A stretch of 64,000 bases of DNA from NCBI RefSeq assembly GCF_014218275.1, contig NZ_AP023213.1:4394494-4458493 (forward strand). The letters run 5' to 3'. Under the pieces are notes generated by a model, which was given only the letters and a program-made list of their open reading frames with translations, was not told where the DNA came from and did no database searches. Every line of letters starts with the position of its first letter. Position 1 is the stretch's first letter. This document shows positions 7,566-15,912 of this stretch, piece by piece. This stretch comes from Citrifermentans bremense (GTDB lineage Bacteria; Desulfobacterota; Desulfuromonadia; Geobacterales; Geobacteraceae). The position numbers and the translations under genes are program-made.

Positions 7566-9866
7566 ATGGCTGCCCGGAAGGGACAAAACCTCCTGGAGCA
7601 AGCGTTAACTATTGCCCAGTCCTCCGGTCGCTCCCCTCAGGTCCGGCTCAACTCCCTGCTCCGCCTGGCGGCCCGTGGACACGGAATCGCCTCGGCCACC
7701 ATCTATGTTCCCGACGTGAAGGGGCGCGTTTTGCAGCGCCGCTTCAGCACGCTCCCCCTTCCCTGCGGTCATAGCTGTCACATCCCTTACGGCGCCGGTG
7801 GCGCCGGGCGCGCAGCCGCCACCCTTGCCCCCCAAAACTTAACCGCCGACCAGCTGCACGGCGACGAGCCGCGCTCCGGCAACGGCTCCACGTCAGCGCT
7901 CCCCCTTGTCGACGGCGACCGGCTTTTCGCCGTGCTCGCGCTGGAAAGCGCCACCGGGGAACCGGTCAAGGAAGCCGCCGAAAGGGCCCGCGTCCTGACC
8001 CCGGTGTTCTCGCTGGCGCTAGCGAGCCTTGCTGCGGCCGAAGAATCAGAGGAGGCGCAGCGCAACCTGTCGCTGCTTTCCGCGCTCGCCAAGCTCTTGA
8101 GCTCGCCGCAGCCGCGCGGCGTCTTGCTGAACCAGCTGATGCAGCTTTGCACAAGTTCCGGCCTCTCAAGTTGCGCCATCGTCCGGCTGAAGCAAAGGGG
8201 TTCCAGCAGGGAGCGGGTGATCCGGAGCAGCCGCAGGGGTATGGGGCCGAAGCTTCCCTACCTGCTGGAGCAGGAGCGCACCATAGCCGACCGGGCCTGC
8301 GCCACCGGCGTCACCTGCGCCGAGGAACTCGGGGCCGACTCCAGTTACCGCTATGCCCTTTGCACTCCTCTTGGCAGCAATGGCGCCCAGCTTGGCACCA
8401 TGACCCTTTTCGGGGGGCCGGAACTCGCCTCCCCCAAGCAGGTCGAGCTTGCCGAAACGGTGGCGCGCCTTCTCTCCGGCGCCATGGCCGAGGCGATCTG
8501 CAAGGAGCAGATCAAGACCTACGACAGCGTGAACGAGAAGAAGCTGAAGGAGCTCTCCCTTCTTTACCGGATGAGCAACACCATGCTCTCCACCATCCAG
8601 CTGAACAAGCTGATCCACCTCACCCTGACCGCGCTCACCTCCGGTCCCACCCCCTTCTTCGACCGCGCCTCGCTCTTTCTCACCAACGAGCGCTCGGGGG
8701 TGCTTCTCGGCATGCTGGGGGTCACCAGCGAAACCTCCCATCCCCTCTCCACCCCCAGTGGGGGAGGCGACGACATCCTCTCCAGCCGGTGGGACATCTC
8801 CGACCACGATATGGCTGAGCAGCGGAATTCGGAGTTCTCCCGGCAGGTGCAGGGGAGGCGGCTGGAACTGGACGGCACGCTCAACATCGCTTCCCAGGCC
8901 GTCCTGGAGAAGAGGCTGATCTACATCCCGGACGAGGGTGGGATCGACGGTGCCGCCCTCCATTCCGGCCGCGGCGCCCTGGCTGCCTCCCCGCTGATCG
9001 CTCACGGGCAGGCAGTGGGCGCGGTACTGGTCGACAACGCCTTGACCCGCAAACCGATCAACCAGGAACACCTGCGCTTCCTGCAGCTTTTCACCAACCA
9101 GGCCGGGATGGCCATAGAAAACTCGATGCTCTACAACAAGATCGAGGACGCGAACCGGCAGCTGAGCGAGGCGCAGGAGCATCTGCTCCAGAAGGAGCGT
9201 CTGGCCGCCATCGGCGAGATGGCCGCCGGCATCGCCCACGAGCTGAAGGGTCCGCTGGTCTCGATCGGCGGGTTTGCCGGCAGGCTCGCCAGGAAGCTCC
9301 CCCAGGAGAGCAGCGAGTGGGCCCACGCCGACCTGATCGTGCGCGAGGTGCTCAGGCTGGAGGGGATCCTCTCCGAGATCCTGCTCTTTTCCAAGAAGAC
9401 CACCATCTGTTACACCCGGTGCAACCTCTGCGACATCGTCAGGGAGTCGCTCGCCGTGGTCACCCCTCCCCTGGAGGAGAAGCAGATCACCGTGAACGCC
9501 AAGTTCCCGCGGCAAAAGCTGGTGCTTTTGGGGGACGGGCAGCAGTTGAAGCAGGTATTCATCAACATCATCCTGAACGCCCTCGATGCCATGGGGACAG
9601 GCGGCTCGCTGAACATCCAGGTCTCCCCGGCCGAGTTGGACGGCAAGGACGCGGTCCAGGTTAAGATTTCCGACACCGGCGGCGGCATACCGCTGGAGAC
9701 GCTGAACAGCATCTTCACACCCTTCTTCACCACCAAAGGAAGCGGCACGGGCCTGGGTCTCCCCATCGCCAACCGCATCATCACCAACCACGGCGGCAAG
9801 ATCCAGGTCACCAACCTCCCCGGCCTCGGCGTCGAATTCAGGGTCGTGCTGCCCAAACACTGGTGA
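7566..9866 (+). CDS. GAF-domain sensor histidine kinase
   Basis: This 766-residue protein has no obvious membrane segment. Roughly three GAF-like regions (about 25-155, 165-320 and 335-530) precede a coiled linker (EDANRQLSEAQEHLLQKERLAAIG). The H-box follows (IAHELKGPL, phospho-acceptor His558), then a HATPase_c domain with N-box (INIILNALDAMG), GGGIP and GSGTGLGLPIA motifs. It should be a cytoplasmic sensor kinase reading small molecules or redox state through the GAF domains; the ligand is unknown. No response regulator lies beside it, so its partner is elsewhere. The ATG follows TCGGAG. Confidence 0.9.
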   Translation: MAARKGQNLLEQALTIAQSSGRSPQVRLNSLLRLAARGHGIASATIYVPDVKGRVLQRRFSTLPLPCGHSCHIPYGAGGAGRAAATLAPQNLTADQLHGDEPRSGNGSTSALPLVDGDRLFAVLALESATGEPVKEAAERARVLTPVFSLALASLAAAEESEEAQRNLSLLSALAKLLSSPQPRGVLLNQLMQLCTSSGLSSCAIVRLKQRGSSRERVIRSSRRGMGPKLPYLLEQERTIADRACATGVTCAEELGADSSYRYALCTPLGSNGAQLGTMTLFGGPELASPKQVELAETVARLLSGAMAEAICKEQIKTYDSVNEKKLKELSLLYRMSNTMLSTIQLNKLIHLTLTALTSGPTPFFDRASLFLTNERSGVLLGMLGVTSETSHPLSTPSGGGDDILSSRWDISDHDMAEQRNSEFSRQVQGRRLELDGTLNIASQAVLEKRLIYIPDEGGIDGAALHSGRGALAASPLIAHGQAVGAVLVDNALTRKPINQEHLRFLQLFTNQAGMAIENSMLYNKIEDANRQLSEAQEHLLQKERLAAIGEMAAGIAHELKGPLVSIGGFAGRLARKLPQESSEWAHADLIVREVLRLEGILSEILLFSKKTTICYTRCNLCDIVRESLAVVTPPLEEKQITVNAKFPRQKLVLLGDGQQLKQVFINIILNALDAMGTGGSLNIQVSPAELDGKDAVQVKISDTGGGIPLETLNSIFTPFFTTKGSGTGLGLPIANRIITNHGGKIQVTNLPGLGVEFRVVLPKHW

Positions 9867-10076
9867 AGCACCTTTCTCCACGCCGCATATCCAGCAGCCC
9901 CTGCCGCTTGTCCTAGGACCCGTGGTCTTTTCGACCCGTGCCAGGGCGAGATTTCCGGATGCCGCCTGACCCTCGATGAAAAGCTTTCACTTTTTCTCCT
10001 CATTTCCTCCTCATTTTTCCTATATCCTGATACTTGAGGTAGTACCGGGAAATTGTTAGGCCAAAGGAGAACGGTC

Positions 10077-10241
10077 ATGAGAAAACGAGTGAAAGCGCTG
10101 ATAATTATCGCCATGTTGCCGCTGCTGCTCTCGGGTTGCATCATCTCGCCGTGGTATTACGATGACGGGCCTGGTTACCACCACGACCACGGCAGATGGC
10201 ACGACCGAGGATACGACGACCGCGGGTATGGACGCCGCTAG
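10077..10241 (+). CDS. Small His/Asp/Tyr-rich lipoprotein
   Basis: This 54-residue product has a lipoprotein signal peptide ending in LLLSGC (Cys19). The remaining 35 residues are rich in Tyr, His, Asp and Gly (HHDHGRWHDRGYDDRGYG), with no fold signature. The ATG at 10077 follows AAAGGAGA. The His/Asp run could bind metal, but this is inference. A strong terminator follows. Confidence 0.75.
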   Translation: MRKRVKALIIIAMLPLLLSGCIISPWYYDDGPGYHHDHGRWHDRGYDDRGYGRR

Positions 10242-10270
10242 TTTTTCAGTTTGTAGTCGTTGCACCGTCG

Positions 10271-10301
10271 AAAAGGGCTTTGGGGTTTCCAAGGCCCTTT
10301 T
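10271..10301 (+). terminator. Terminator of the small lipoprotein gene
   Basis: Stem AAAAGGGCTTTGG / CCAAGGCCCTTTT (one mismatch) with a short loop, followed by a T-rich stretch. Confidence 0.8.
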
Positions 10302-10500
10302 CCTTTAGCAGGGTTCCACCGTCACAGCCGTTTTCCCCTTAGGAGCTGCGACCTCATCGAGCGACGGGGCGACGGAGCAAGGATATTCACCTCAAATGAG
10401 GCAGCAAAAGAGATGATTTGCGGCGATGCAGTGGGGGGCGGTCTGTGGCCTCTTTTTTTTAAATGCCTGATTCCAACCGGTTACGCCATTTCTCAGCGGT
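10302..10500. other. Intergenic stretch without recognisable genes
   Basis: The gap between the small lipoprotein gene and the Lys/Ala-rich protein gene runs 10242-10560. Apart from the terminator at its left end and the sigma-54-type promoter at its right end, I see no coding pattern, repeat or structured RNA in it. Confidence 0.5.
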
Positions 10501-10516
10501 TGGCACGTCATATGCT
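10501..10516 (+). promoter_or_regulatory. Sigma-54-type promoter
   Basis: TGGCACGTCATATGCT matches the -24 element TGGCACG exactly and has GC at the correct 10-nt distance from GG; the -12 box is ATGCT instead of TTGCT. It lies 44 nt upstream of the ATG at 10561, leaving a leader with a consensus ribosome site. Confidence 0.7.
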
Positions 10517-10560
10517 GAAGAGAGGTCATAATTCAACCCACTCCCAAAGGAGAATTCAAA

Positions 10561-10800
10561 ATGAAAAAAGTATTGTCCTCCGTAGTCGCTGCTCTTGTTG
10601 CTGTTGCTTTCGCTGGCGTTGTCTACGCTGCTGACGCTGCCCCGGCTGCCGCTCCGGCTGCAGAAGTGAAGAAAGAAGAGAAAGCTCCGGTCAAGAAAGC
10701 CGCCAAGAAGAAGCATGCGAAGAAGCACGCCAAGAAAGCTGCCGTGAAGAAAGAAGAAAAAGCTCCCGCAGCTCCGGCTCCGGCAGAAGGCGCGAAGTAA
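10561..10800 (+). CDS. Exported Lys/Ala/Pro-rich low-complexity protein
   Basis: The product has 79 residues. A Sec signal peptide (about 1-23, cleaved after VVYA) precedes a basic low-complexity region made of EVKKEEKAPVKKA-type blocks around a KKKHAKKHAKK core, flanked by Ala/Pro runs. It has no fold, but similar exported basic peptides are common in Geobacter-type genomes and their function is unknown to me. Possible roles are binding of anionic surface polymers or metals (inference). It has an AAAGGAGA ribosome site, its own sigma-54-type promoter and a strong terminator, so it is a separately regulated, probably abundantly expressed unit. Confidence 0.8.
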   Translation: MKKVLSSVVAALVAVAFAGVVYAADAAPAAAPAAEVKKEEKAPVKKAAKKKHAKKHAKKAAVKKEEKAPAAPAPAEGAK

Positions 10801-10827
10801 CAATCTCTCGCTTTCAAAGAGCACCTC

Positions 10828-10861
10828 AAAAAGCCGCGTCCGAATGGGCGCGGCTTTTTTT
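10828..10861 (+). terminator. Terminator of the Lys/Ala-rich protein gene
   Basis: AAGCCGCG / CGCGGCTT stem (10831-10838 with 10849-10856) followed by a run of T. Confidence 0.85.
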
Positions 10862-10941
10862 GCTTCCAGACTCTATCATTCAAGCTTTCCACTGATTTCC
10901 CGATAAGATGTGAGGATATATTACACGCGGAGGAATCAGCT

Positions 10942-11343
10942 ATGCCTATTGTTGCTTGGGATGTGAGCTTGTCAGTCGGAAACAACGTCATCGATGAACA
11001 TCACCGCCACCTGATCGCCTTGCTGAACAAGGCCTACGACGAGTTCTGTGACAAAAACTCCACGGTCGCCATGGGACCTCTGCTGGAGGAGCTGATCGAC
11101 TATGCCACCTACCACTTCGCCCACGAAGAGAAGCTGATGAAAGCGACTTCTTACCCTGAAGCGGCGCAGCACCTCCAGGAGCACGAGCGCTTCGTCAAGC
11201 GGGTGACCGAGATGCAGAAAGACTTCGTCACCGGCGACGTCCCCTTCTCCCTGGAACTACTTTCCTTTATGAGAAACTGGCTGGTGAACCACATCTCGAA
11301 GGTCGACACCAAGCTCGGCGCCTACGCCAGCACGCGCCACTGA
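10942..11343 (+). CDS. Bacteriohemerythrin
   Basis: This single-domain, 133-residue hemerythrin binds O2 at a non-heme di-iron site in the cytoplasm. All expected iron ligands are visible: His21 (IDEHH), His58 and Glu62 (HFAHE), His77 and His81 (HLQEH), and His117 with Asp122 (HISKVD). In anaerobes such proteins are thought to sense, store or scavenge oxygen. It starts 7 nt after GGAGGAA and is followed by tpx 84 nt downstream, so an oxidative-stress pairing is plausible although the genes may have separate promoters. Confidence 0.94.
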   Translation: MPIVAWDVSLSVGNNVIDEHHRHLIALLNKAYDEFCDKNSTVAMGPLLEELIDYATYHFAHEEKLMKATSYPEAAQHLQEHERFVKRVTEMQKDFVTGDVPFSLELLSFMRNWLVNHISKVDTKLGAYASTRH

Positions 11344-11427
11344 ACCGGCGGCACAGCTGCGCTCCTTGCAATCCTGCGGAAATCGCTTAAGCTTTCCCGG
11401 AATTTATCTTTGATGCAGGAGGAAGAG

Positions 11428-11931
11428 ATGCCTAAGGTGACATTTAAAGGAAACCCGGTGACGCTGGTTGGACCCGAACTCAAGGTGGGGGACGCAGCCC
11501 CCGACTTTTCGGTGGTGGACAACTCCATGGCTGCGGTTTCGCTCAAAAACTACCAGGGGATGGTCAAGATCGTCAGTGCGGTCCCGTCGCTCGACACGCC
11601 GGTCTGCGACACCGAGACGCGCCGCTTCAACCAGGAGGCAGCCAAGCTGCCGGGGGACGTAGTGGTGCTGACCATAAGCGCGGACCTGCCGTTTGCGCAA
11701 AAGAGATGGTGCGGTGCGGCCGGCATCGACAAGGTGGTGACCCTTTCCGACTACCGCGATCGCTCCTTTGCCCTTTCCTACGGCGTCCTTATCGACGAGT
11801 TGAAGCTCCTTTCCCGCTCCATCTTCGTCATCGACAAACAAAACGTCATCCGCTATATCCAGCATGTACCTGAGGTGACGCAGGAGCCCGATTACGAGGC
11901 GGCGATCAGGGCTGCGCGCGAACTCCTCTAG
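11428..11931 (+). CDS. tpx: Thiol peroxidase (Tpx), atypical 2-Cys peroxiredoxin
   Basis: This 167-residue peroxiredoxin reduces hydroperoxides using thioredoxin. The peroxidatic Cys60 lies in the Tpx signature SLDTPVC, and the resolving Cys95 in KRWC, at the spacing typical of Tpx. An ATG 18 nt upstream is in frame, but the AGGAGGAAGAG just before 11428 makes MPKVTF the better start. It follows the bacteriohemerythrin gene, consistent with an oxygen or peroxide defence pair. A strong bidirectional terminator follows. Confidence 0.95.
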   Translation: MPKVTFKGNPVTLVGPELKVGDAAPDFSVVDNSMAAVSLKNYQGMVKIVSAVPSLDTPVCDTETRRFNQEAAKLPGDVVVLTISADLPFAQKRWCGAAGIDKVVTLSDYRDRSFALSYGVLIDELKLLSRSIFVIDKQNVIRYIQHVPEVTQEPDYEAAIRAARELL

Positions 11932-11946
11932 CGCCCCAAATAGTTC

Positions 11947-11987
11947 AAAAAAAAGGCACCTGCAGAATTCGCAGGTGCCTTTTTTTT
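11947..11987. terminator. Bidirectional terminator between tpx and the PEP-CTERM gene
   Basis: GGCACCTGC / GCAGGTGCC stem with A-run upstream and T-run downstream, serving both converging genes. Confidence 0.9.
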
Positions 11988-12002
11988 GCTGCTGCAGTTA
12001 GT

Positions 12003-12605
12003 TCAGCAGGTTCTTTTCCTCATCATCCTCAACCCGAACATGCCGGTTAAACCCGCTGCCAATAAAAACAGGGTGGACGGCTCCGGCACTGGCGTAACAT
12101 CGGCAAAGATATGGAAATCATAGGTCATCGTGTCAAAACCGACATCGACGCCGTTGTAGATATAGAGACCGTGGACATCGTAGCCGGAAAAATCCGGGAT
12201 CGGTGCCTGAAAGCCGACACCCAACCCGTACTCCTCTCCGAACCACATGATCTGGCCCCATAAGGCATTCTGGAAATACATGGCGTTGAATTCGTTATAG
12301 TAATCTATTTCCGAACCGTATCTGTGCGGGGTGAAGGATCTCTGCATCATTGCAATCCAGTCCTCGGCAGCAAGGCCCCCGGCTGCCGGCACAAGCATGT
12401 TGAACTGAGCCGCACCCATTGGCGAGATCAGACTCACAGGGTTGTACTGCCCCGCGAAGATTTCACAAGATACCGGATCTCCCGCTGTAGCTTTCGGCCA
12501 ATCGACTGTTCCACCTGCTTGCAGAACGTTGATCATGGTGGCCTGTGCAGGATATGAAAAAGCCATTAGCGAAAGAAGGAACAAGGACCTGACCAGATTT
12601 TTCAT
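12003..12605 (-). CDS. PEP-CTERM sorting domain protein
   Basis: This 200-residue exported protein has a Sec signal peptide (about 1-22, cleaved after AQA) and a C-terminal PEP-CTERM signal: VPEPSTLFLLAAG, a hydrophobic stretch and a basic tail (RMMRKR). Such proteins are cut and anchored by exosortase and are usually linked to exopolysaccharide. The middle part has no family I recognise; it is rich in aromatic residues and Gly. No exosortase or polysaccharide genes are nearby, so this is a scattered target. TACCTCC on the plus strand just upstream is its ribosome site (GGAGG). Confidence 0.85.
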   Translation of the reverse strand: MKNLVRSLFLLSLMAFSYPAQATMINVLQAGGTVDWPKATAGDPVSCEIFAGQYNPVSLISPMGAAQFNMLVPAAGGLAAEDWIAMMQRSFTPHRYGSEIDYYNEFNAMYFQNALWGQIMWFGEEYGLGVGFQAPIPDFSGYDVHGLYIYNGVDVGFDTMTYDFHIFADVTPVPEPSTLFLLAAGLTGMFGLRMMRKRTC

Positions 12606-12936
12606 TTTGGTACCTCCTTTTGGTTATGGTTATCCGATTTGCAATATTTAATCCATTGCGAAGATGCGTGATTACGGGGACTTGCAAAAGAGCGTGTGTA
12701 GTCAATCCTGACATGCCGTCGGAACGCCTTACACTGTATCGGAGCCGTATCCGGCACTCCGGCAGTTTTTGTTTCTCGTGGACCTTGCAGGGTCACCCGT
12801 GGCGATGACCGCGCAGTCGCCTGAAGCACCGGAAAATGTCCTATCGATATGCAACTATGAAGATTTCTCTGGACCGAAATGCCTGTGTGATAGTAGAAAT
12901 GATGCTGGTGCAACCTTGCTCCTGGAGAGTGGAACG
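12606..12936. other. Intergenic region between divergent PEP-CTERM and permease genes
   Basis: This region must hold promoters for both neighbours. On the minus strand, complement of 12632-12650, TGGATTAAATATTGCA has GG and GC at sigma-54 spacing and a perfect TTGCA, but a poor -24 box. I see no coding pattern in the rest. Confidence 0.35.
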
Positions 12937-13923
12937 ATGAACACCCTGCAGATCAGTTACCTGCTGGCCGCGCTGTCCGTCCCCGTGGTACTGCATTTTC
13001 ACCTCCTTCCCGCCGCTTTCGCGGGGCTTGCGGTGTACGTCCTGACCGCGAAGCTTGCCCCCATGCTTCCGCTGCGCTGGGGGAGCCTGACGCAGAAGGT
13101 CGCCCTGGCGGGAATCATCCTTTTCGTCATCGCCCTGGTCTCGAGCATCTGCCTCGGACTCTGGTCCTTTCTGCGCGGCCACCACGGCATGGCCAACCTG
13201 CTCAACATGTCGGCGGAGACCCTGGAGAACCTGAAGCGGACCCTCCCGGAGGATCTCACTGCGGCGCTCCCGGACACGGTCGAGGAACTGCGCGAACAGA
13301 TCACAAGCATGCTGCGGGAGCATGGCAAGAACATCTCCTCGGTCGGCATCTCCGGGGTCAAGACCTTCGCGCACCTGGTGCTCGGCATGGTTGTCGGGAG
13401 CCTGGCGGTGCTGCACCGCTTCAACAAGGAAAACGGCTTCCCCCCACTGGCGTCCGACCTGCACGCGAGGCTGATCAACCTGGCCGACTCCTTCGACAAG
13501 GTGGTCTTCGCCCAGGTGAAGATCTCCGCGCTCAACACCATCCTCACCGCGATCTACCTGGCCGTGGTGCTCCCCATCTTCGGGATCTACCTCCCCATGG
13601 TCACCCTCCTCGTGCTGCTCACCTTCGTGGCAGGCCTCTTGCCGGTGGTGGGTAACCTGATCTCCAACTTCACCATCGTGCTCATCAGCCTCGGCGTCTC
13701 CCCCATGGTCGGTGTCGCCTCGCTGGGATTCCTTGTCGTCATTCACAAGCTCGAGTACTTCACCAATGCGCGCATCGTTGGGGGGGAGGTGAAGGCAAGC
13801 GTCTGGGAGCTTCTCTGCGCCATGCTCTTCATGGAAGCGATTTTCGGCATGGCTGGCCTCGTCGCGGCGCCGGTGGTGTACGCGTGGCTCAAGACAGAAC
13901 TCAAGGCGAAACGGCTGGTATAA
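12937..13923 (+). CDS. AI-2E family transporter (PerM-like membrane protein)
   Basis: This 328-residue inner-membrane protein has about seven to eight hydrophobic segments and the family layout: two N-terminal helices, a soluble amphipathic insert (about 95-150), then the conserved helical half with GIYLPMVTLLVLLTF and LLPVVGNLISNFT. The family includes the AI-2 exporter TqsA and Na+/H+ antiporter-like members, so the substrate is uncertain. The start at 12937 follows TGGAGAG; an upstream in-frame ATG (12769) would add 56 hydrophilic residues with no family support. Confidence 0.85.
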   Translation: MNTLQISYLLAALSVPVVLHFHLLPAAFAGLAVYVLTAKLAPMLPLRWGSLTQKVALAGIILFVIALVSSICLGLWSFLRGHHGMANLLNMSAETLENLKRTLPEDLTAALPDTVEELREQITSMLREHGKNISSVGISGVKTFAHLVLGMVVGSLAVLHRFNKENGFPPLASDLHARLINLADSFDKVVFAQVKISALNTILTAIYLAVVLPIFGIYLPMVTLLVLLTFVAGLLPVVGNLISNFTIVLISLGVSPMVGVASLGFLVVIHKLEYFTNARIVGGEVKASVWELLCAMLFMEAIFGMAGLVAAPVVYAWLKTELKAKRLV

Positions 13924-13968
13924 GCGACGGCAGGTAGGCATCCGCTGCATTTTTAGTATCATTAACGG

Positions 13969-15306
13969 ATGCGCGCTACCATCTTCACATCCCCCACTAC
14001 CCCCGGCAGGCGCTGCGGGGATTCCCGCGGCGCGGCCACGCCTTCATCCCCCCTCGCCCACCGCATAAGGCGCCTTGCCCGCTTCTGGCTTGCCGGCTGC
14101 CTGGCACTGCTCCTGCTCGTTCCCACTGCGCTCCACGCCGCCGATACCGCACCCGCCGCCACCCTCCACTTTTTCTGGGGCGTAGGCTGCCCCCACTGTG
14201 CCCAGGCGAAGCCCTTCATCGAGGATCTCAAAAAGAAGTACCCAACCCTGCGCGTCGAATCGTGGGAGGTTCTGGAAAAGCGCGAGAACATCCCCCGGCT
14301 GATGGCGATGGCCCGAGCCCGCCACAAGGAGGCGACCGGGGTGCCGGTCTTCATCATCGGCCCCGAGATGTTCAGCGGCTTCTCCCCTGAAACCGCGAAG
14401 GAGGTGGAACAGGCAGTGGCCTTAGCCGTGCAGCCGGTCGCGCCGCGCGAACCTGCCGCCCCCAAATCCGCCCCCTCCCCTGCGCTCAGGCTCCCGCTCC
14501 TGGGCCCTGTCGACGCGCAAAGCTTGTCGCTTCCAGTCTTCACCGTCGTGGTCGCCCTTCTCGACAGCTTCAACCCCTGTGCCTTCTTCGTGCTCTTCTT
14601 CCTGTTGAGCCTGTTGATCCACGCTCATTCGCGGCGCCGCATGCTGCTCATCGGCGGACTCTTCGTCTTTTTCTCCGGGCTCGTCTACTTCGTCTTCATG
14701 GCGGCCTGGCTCAACCTCTTCCTCATCACCGGCGGGCTTCCCGCCATCACCTTTGCCGCAGGGATCGTGGCGCTCTTCGTCGGCGCGGTGAACGTCAAGG
14801 ACTTCTTCTATTTCGGGCAGGGGGTCTCGCTCAGCATCCCCGAACAGCAGAAACCGAAGCTCTTCGCCCGCATGAGGAAGCTCCTCAGGGCGGAAGCGCT
14901 CCCCTCCCTTTTGGCCGGGACCACCGTGCTGGCTCTCGCCGCCAACAGCTACGAACTCCTCTGCACCGCCGGCTTTCCCATGGTCTTCACCCGCATGCTC
15001 ACCCTGAGGGAGCTCCCGGCCTACGGCTACTACGCCTACCTCGCCTTCTATTGCGTAATCTACGTGCTGCCGCTTGCCGTCATCGTCGGTATCTTCACCG
15101 TGAAACTCGGCGAGAGGAAGCTGACGCAGTGGCAGGGGCGGGTGCTGAAGCTGGTATCGGGATTGATGATGCTGGGGCTGGGGCTCGTGCTGCTCATCGA
15201 CCCGTCGCTACTGAACAACCCGCTCGGGTCGGCGGCGCTTCTAGCCGTTACGCTGGCGGTGGCGGCGCTCCTGGCACTCTTAGCCAGGAAAAGGGGGGCG
15301 GGTTAG
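13969..15306 (+). CDS. Thioredoxin-like / CcdA-type membrane fusion protein
   Basis: This 445-residue protein has a signal anchor (about 36-57), a periplasmic thioredoxin-fold domain with CPHC (Cys74-Cys77) at about 62-145, a Pro/Ala linker, and then a CcdA/DsbD-type domain of about eight membrane helices (175-440). Helix 1 carries the DSFNPC motif and a second conserved Cys lies near LLCTAGFP. The arrangement suggests electron transfer from cytoplasmic thioredoxin through the membrane part to the periplasmic CPHC domain, as in DsbD or in cytochrome c maturation. Heme attachment needs reduced cysteines, and the genome is rich in c-type cytochromes, so a role there is plausible (inference). 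The N-terminal 30 residues before the anchor look untranslated, and an internal start is possible. Confidence 0.85.
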   Translation: MRATIFTSPTTPGRRCGDSRGAATPSSPLAHRIRRLARFWLAGCLALLLLVPTALHAADTAPAATLHFFWGVGCPHCAQAKPFIEDLKKKYPTLRVESWEVLEKRENIPRLMAMARARHKEATGVPVFIIGPEMFSGFSPETAKEVEQAVALAVQPVAPREPAAPKSAPSPALRLPLLGPVDAQSLSLPVFTVVVALLDSFNPCAFFVLFFLLSLLIHAHSRRRMLLIGGLFVFFSGLVYFVFMAAWLNLFLITGGLPAITFAAGIVALFVGAVNVKDFFYFGQGVSLSIPEQQKPKLFARMRKLLRAEALPSLLAGTTVLALAANSYELLCTAGFPMVFTRMLTLRELPAYGYYAYLAFYCVIYVLPLAVIVGIFTVKLGERKLTQWQGRVLKLVSGLMMLGLGLVLLIDPSLLNNPLGSAALLAVTLAVAALLALLARKRGAG

Positions 15307-15912
15307 CGGTAGAGGGAATCGCTGCCGCGGGGACGCTCACCCCGACGGCGGCCTTGGCGGCGCCTGTTGACTCCGCAGGCCAATAAATTGTTATCTGCCA
15401 ATGTTTTCATCCCACCCCAGGCGGCCGGGACGGGACCGGCGGCAGCGGAGTCAGCTAAATGAGCAAATTCGACATCGTGCGTGCTGCACTCCAGAAACGA
15501 CTCGCGCTCCGGGTCGCAGACCGGTTCCTCGAAGAAGATCACCCGGCGACTGCCCGCCATTCGGGTCAACAAGTGCTGTGGGCGCTGGTAGACGAAGCTC
15601 CAGCGCAGGTGCGAAAATACGATGATCGCTCTGGGCATTGACCGAGTCTCCTGCCGGCGGATGTTTGTCTGGGGGTTAAGTCGCATGTCGATACACGGAG
15701 CAGGCTTTCCAGCGGAAGCAACAGTAAAGGATTCTAACAGACCGGTCTTGAAAGGGAAGAAACGCAACAAGCGGGGGTTAAAAAGAAGTCTGCCGGGGGC
15801 GCAAGTTGGCTCAAGTATCGGCCGCATCGTCCGAATAAGGTAAACAGGCTAACAGCCCGGATTCCCGGGCCTGATCAACCGCCTATTTCCATAAGGACAA
15901 ACCGGAGATCTC
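15307..15912. other. Intergenic region holding the glycosyltransferase remnant
   Basis: This 606-bp gap lies between the CcdA-type gene and the chemoreceptor gene. Apart from the remnant at 15480-15638 I find no intact gene, RNA or repeat in it. A deletion joined here to unrelated sequence would explain both the stub and the gap. Confidence 0.5.
15480..15638 (-). pseudogene. Truncated glycosyltransferase gene, N-terminal remnant
   Basis: On the minus strand, an ATG at 15638 preceded by AGGAG opens with MPRAIIVFSHLRWSF, then VYQRPQHLL and RVIFFEEPV. This is the N-terminal signature of a family of GT4-like glycosyltransferases (FSHLRWxFVxQRPQHLL...FFEEP). The similarity fades after about 53 codons and the frame ends at 15303 in unrelated sequence, while a normal family member has roughly 370-400 residues. 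I read it as a decayed or deleted gene that kept its ribosome site. The rest of 15307-15912 shows no gene. Confidence 0.6.

Noticed and set aside
15459..15641. 60-codon plus-strand frame MSKFDIVRAAL
   Set aside because: It is antisense to the glycosyltransferase remnant, which has better family evidence.
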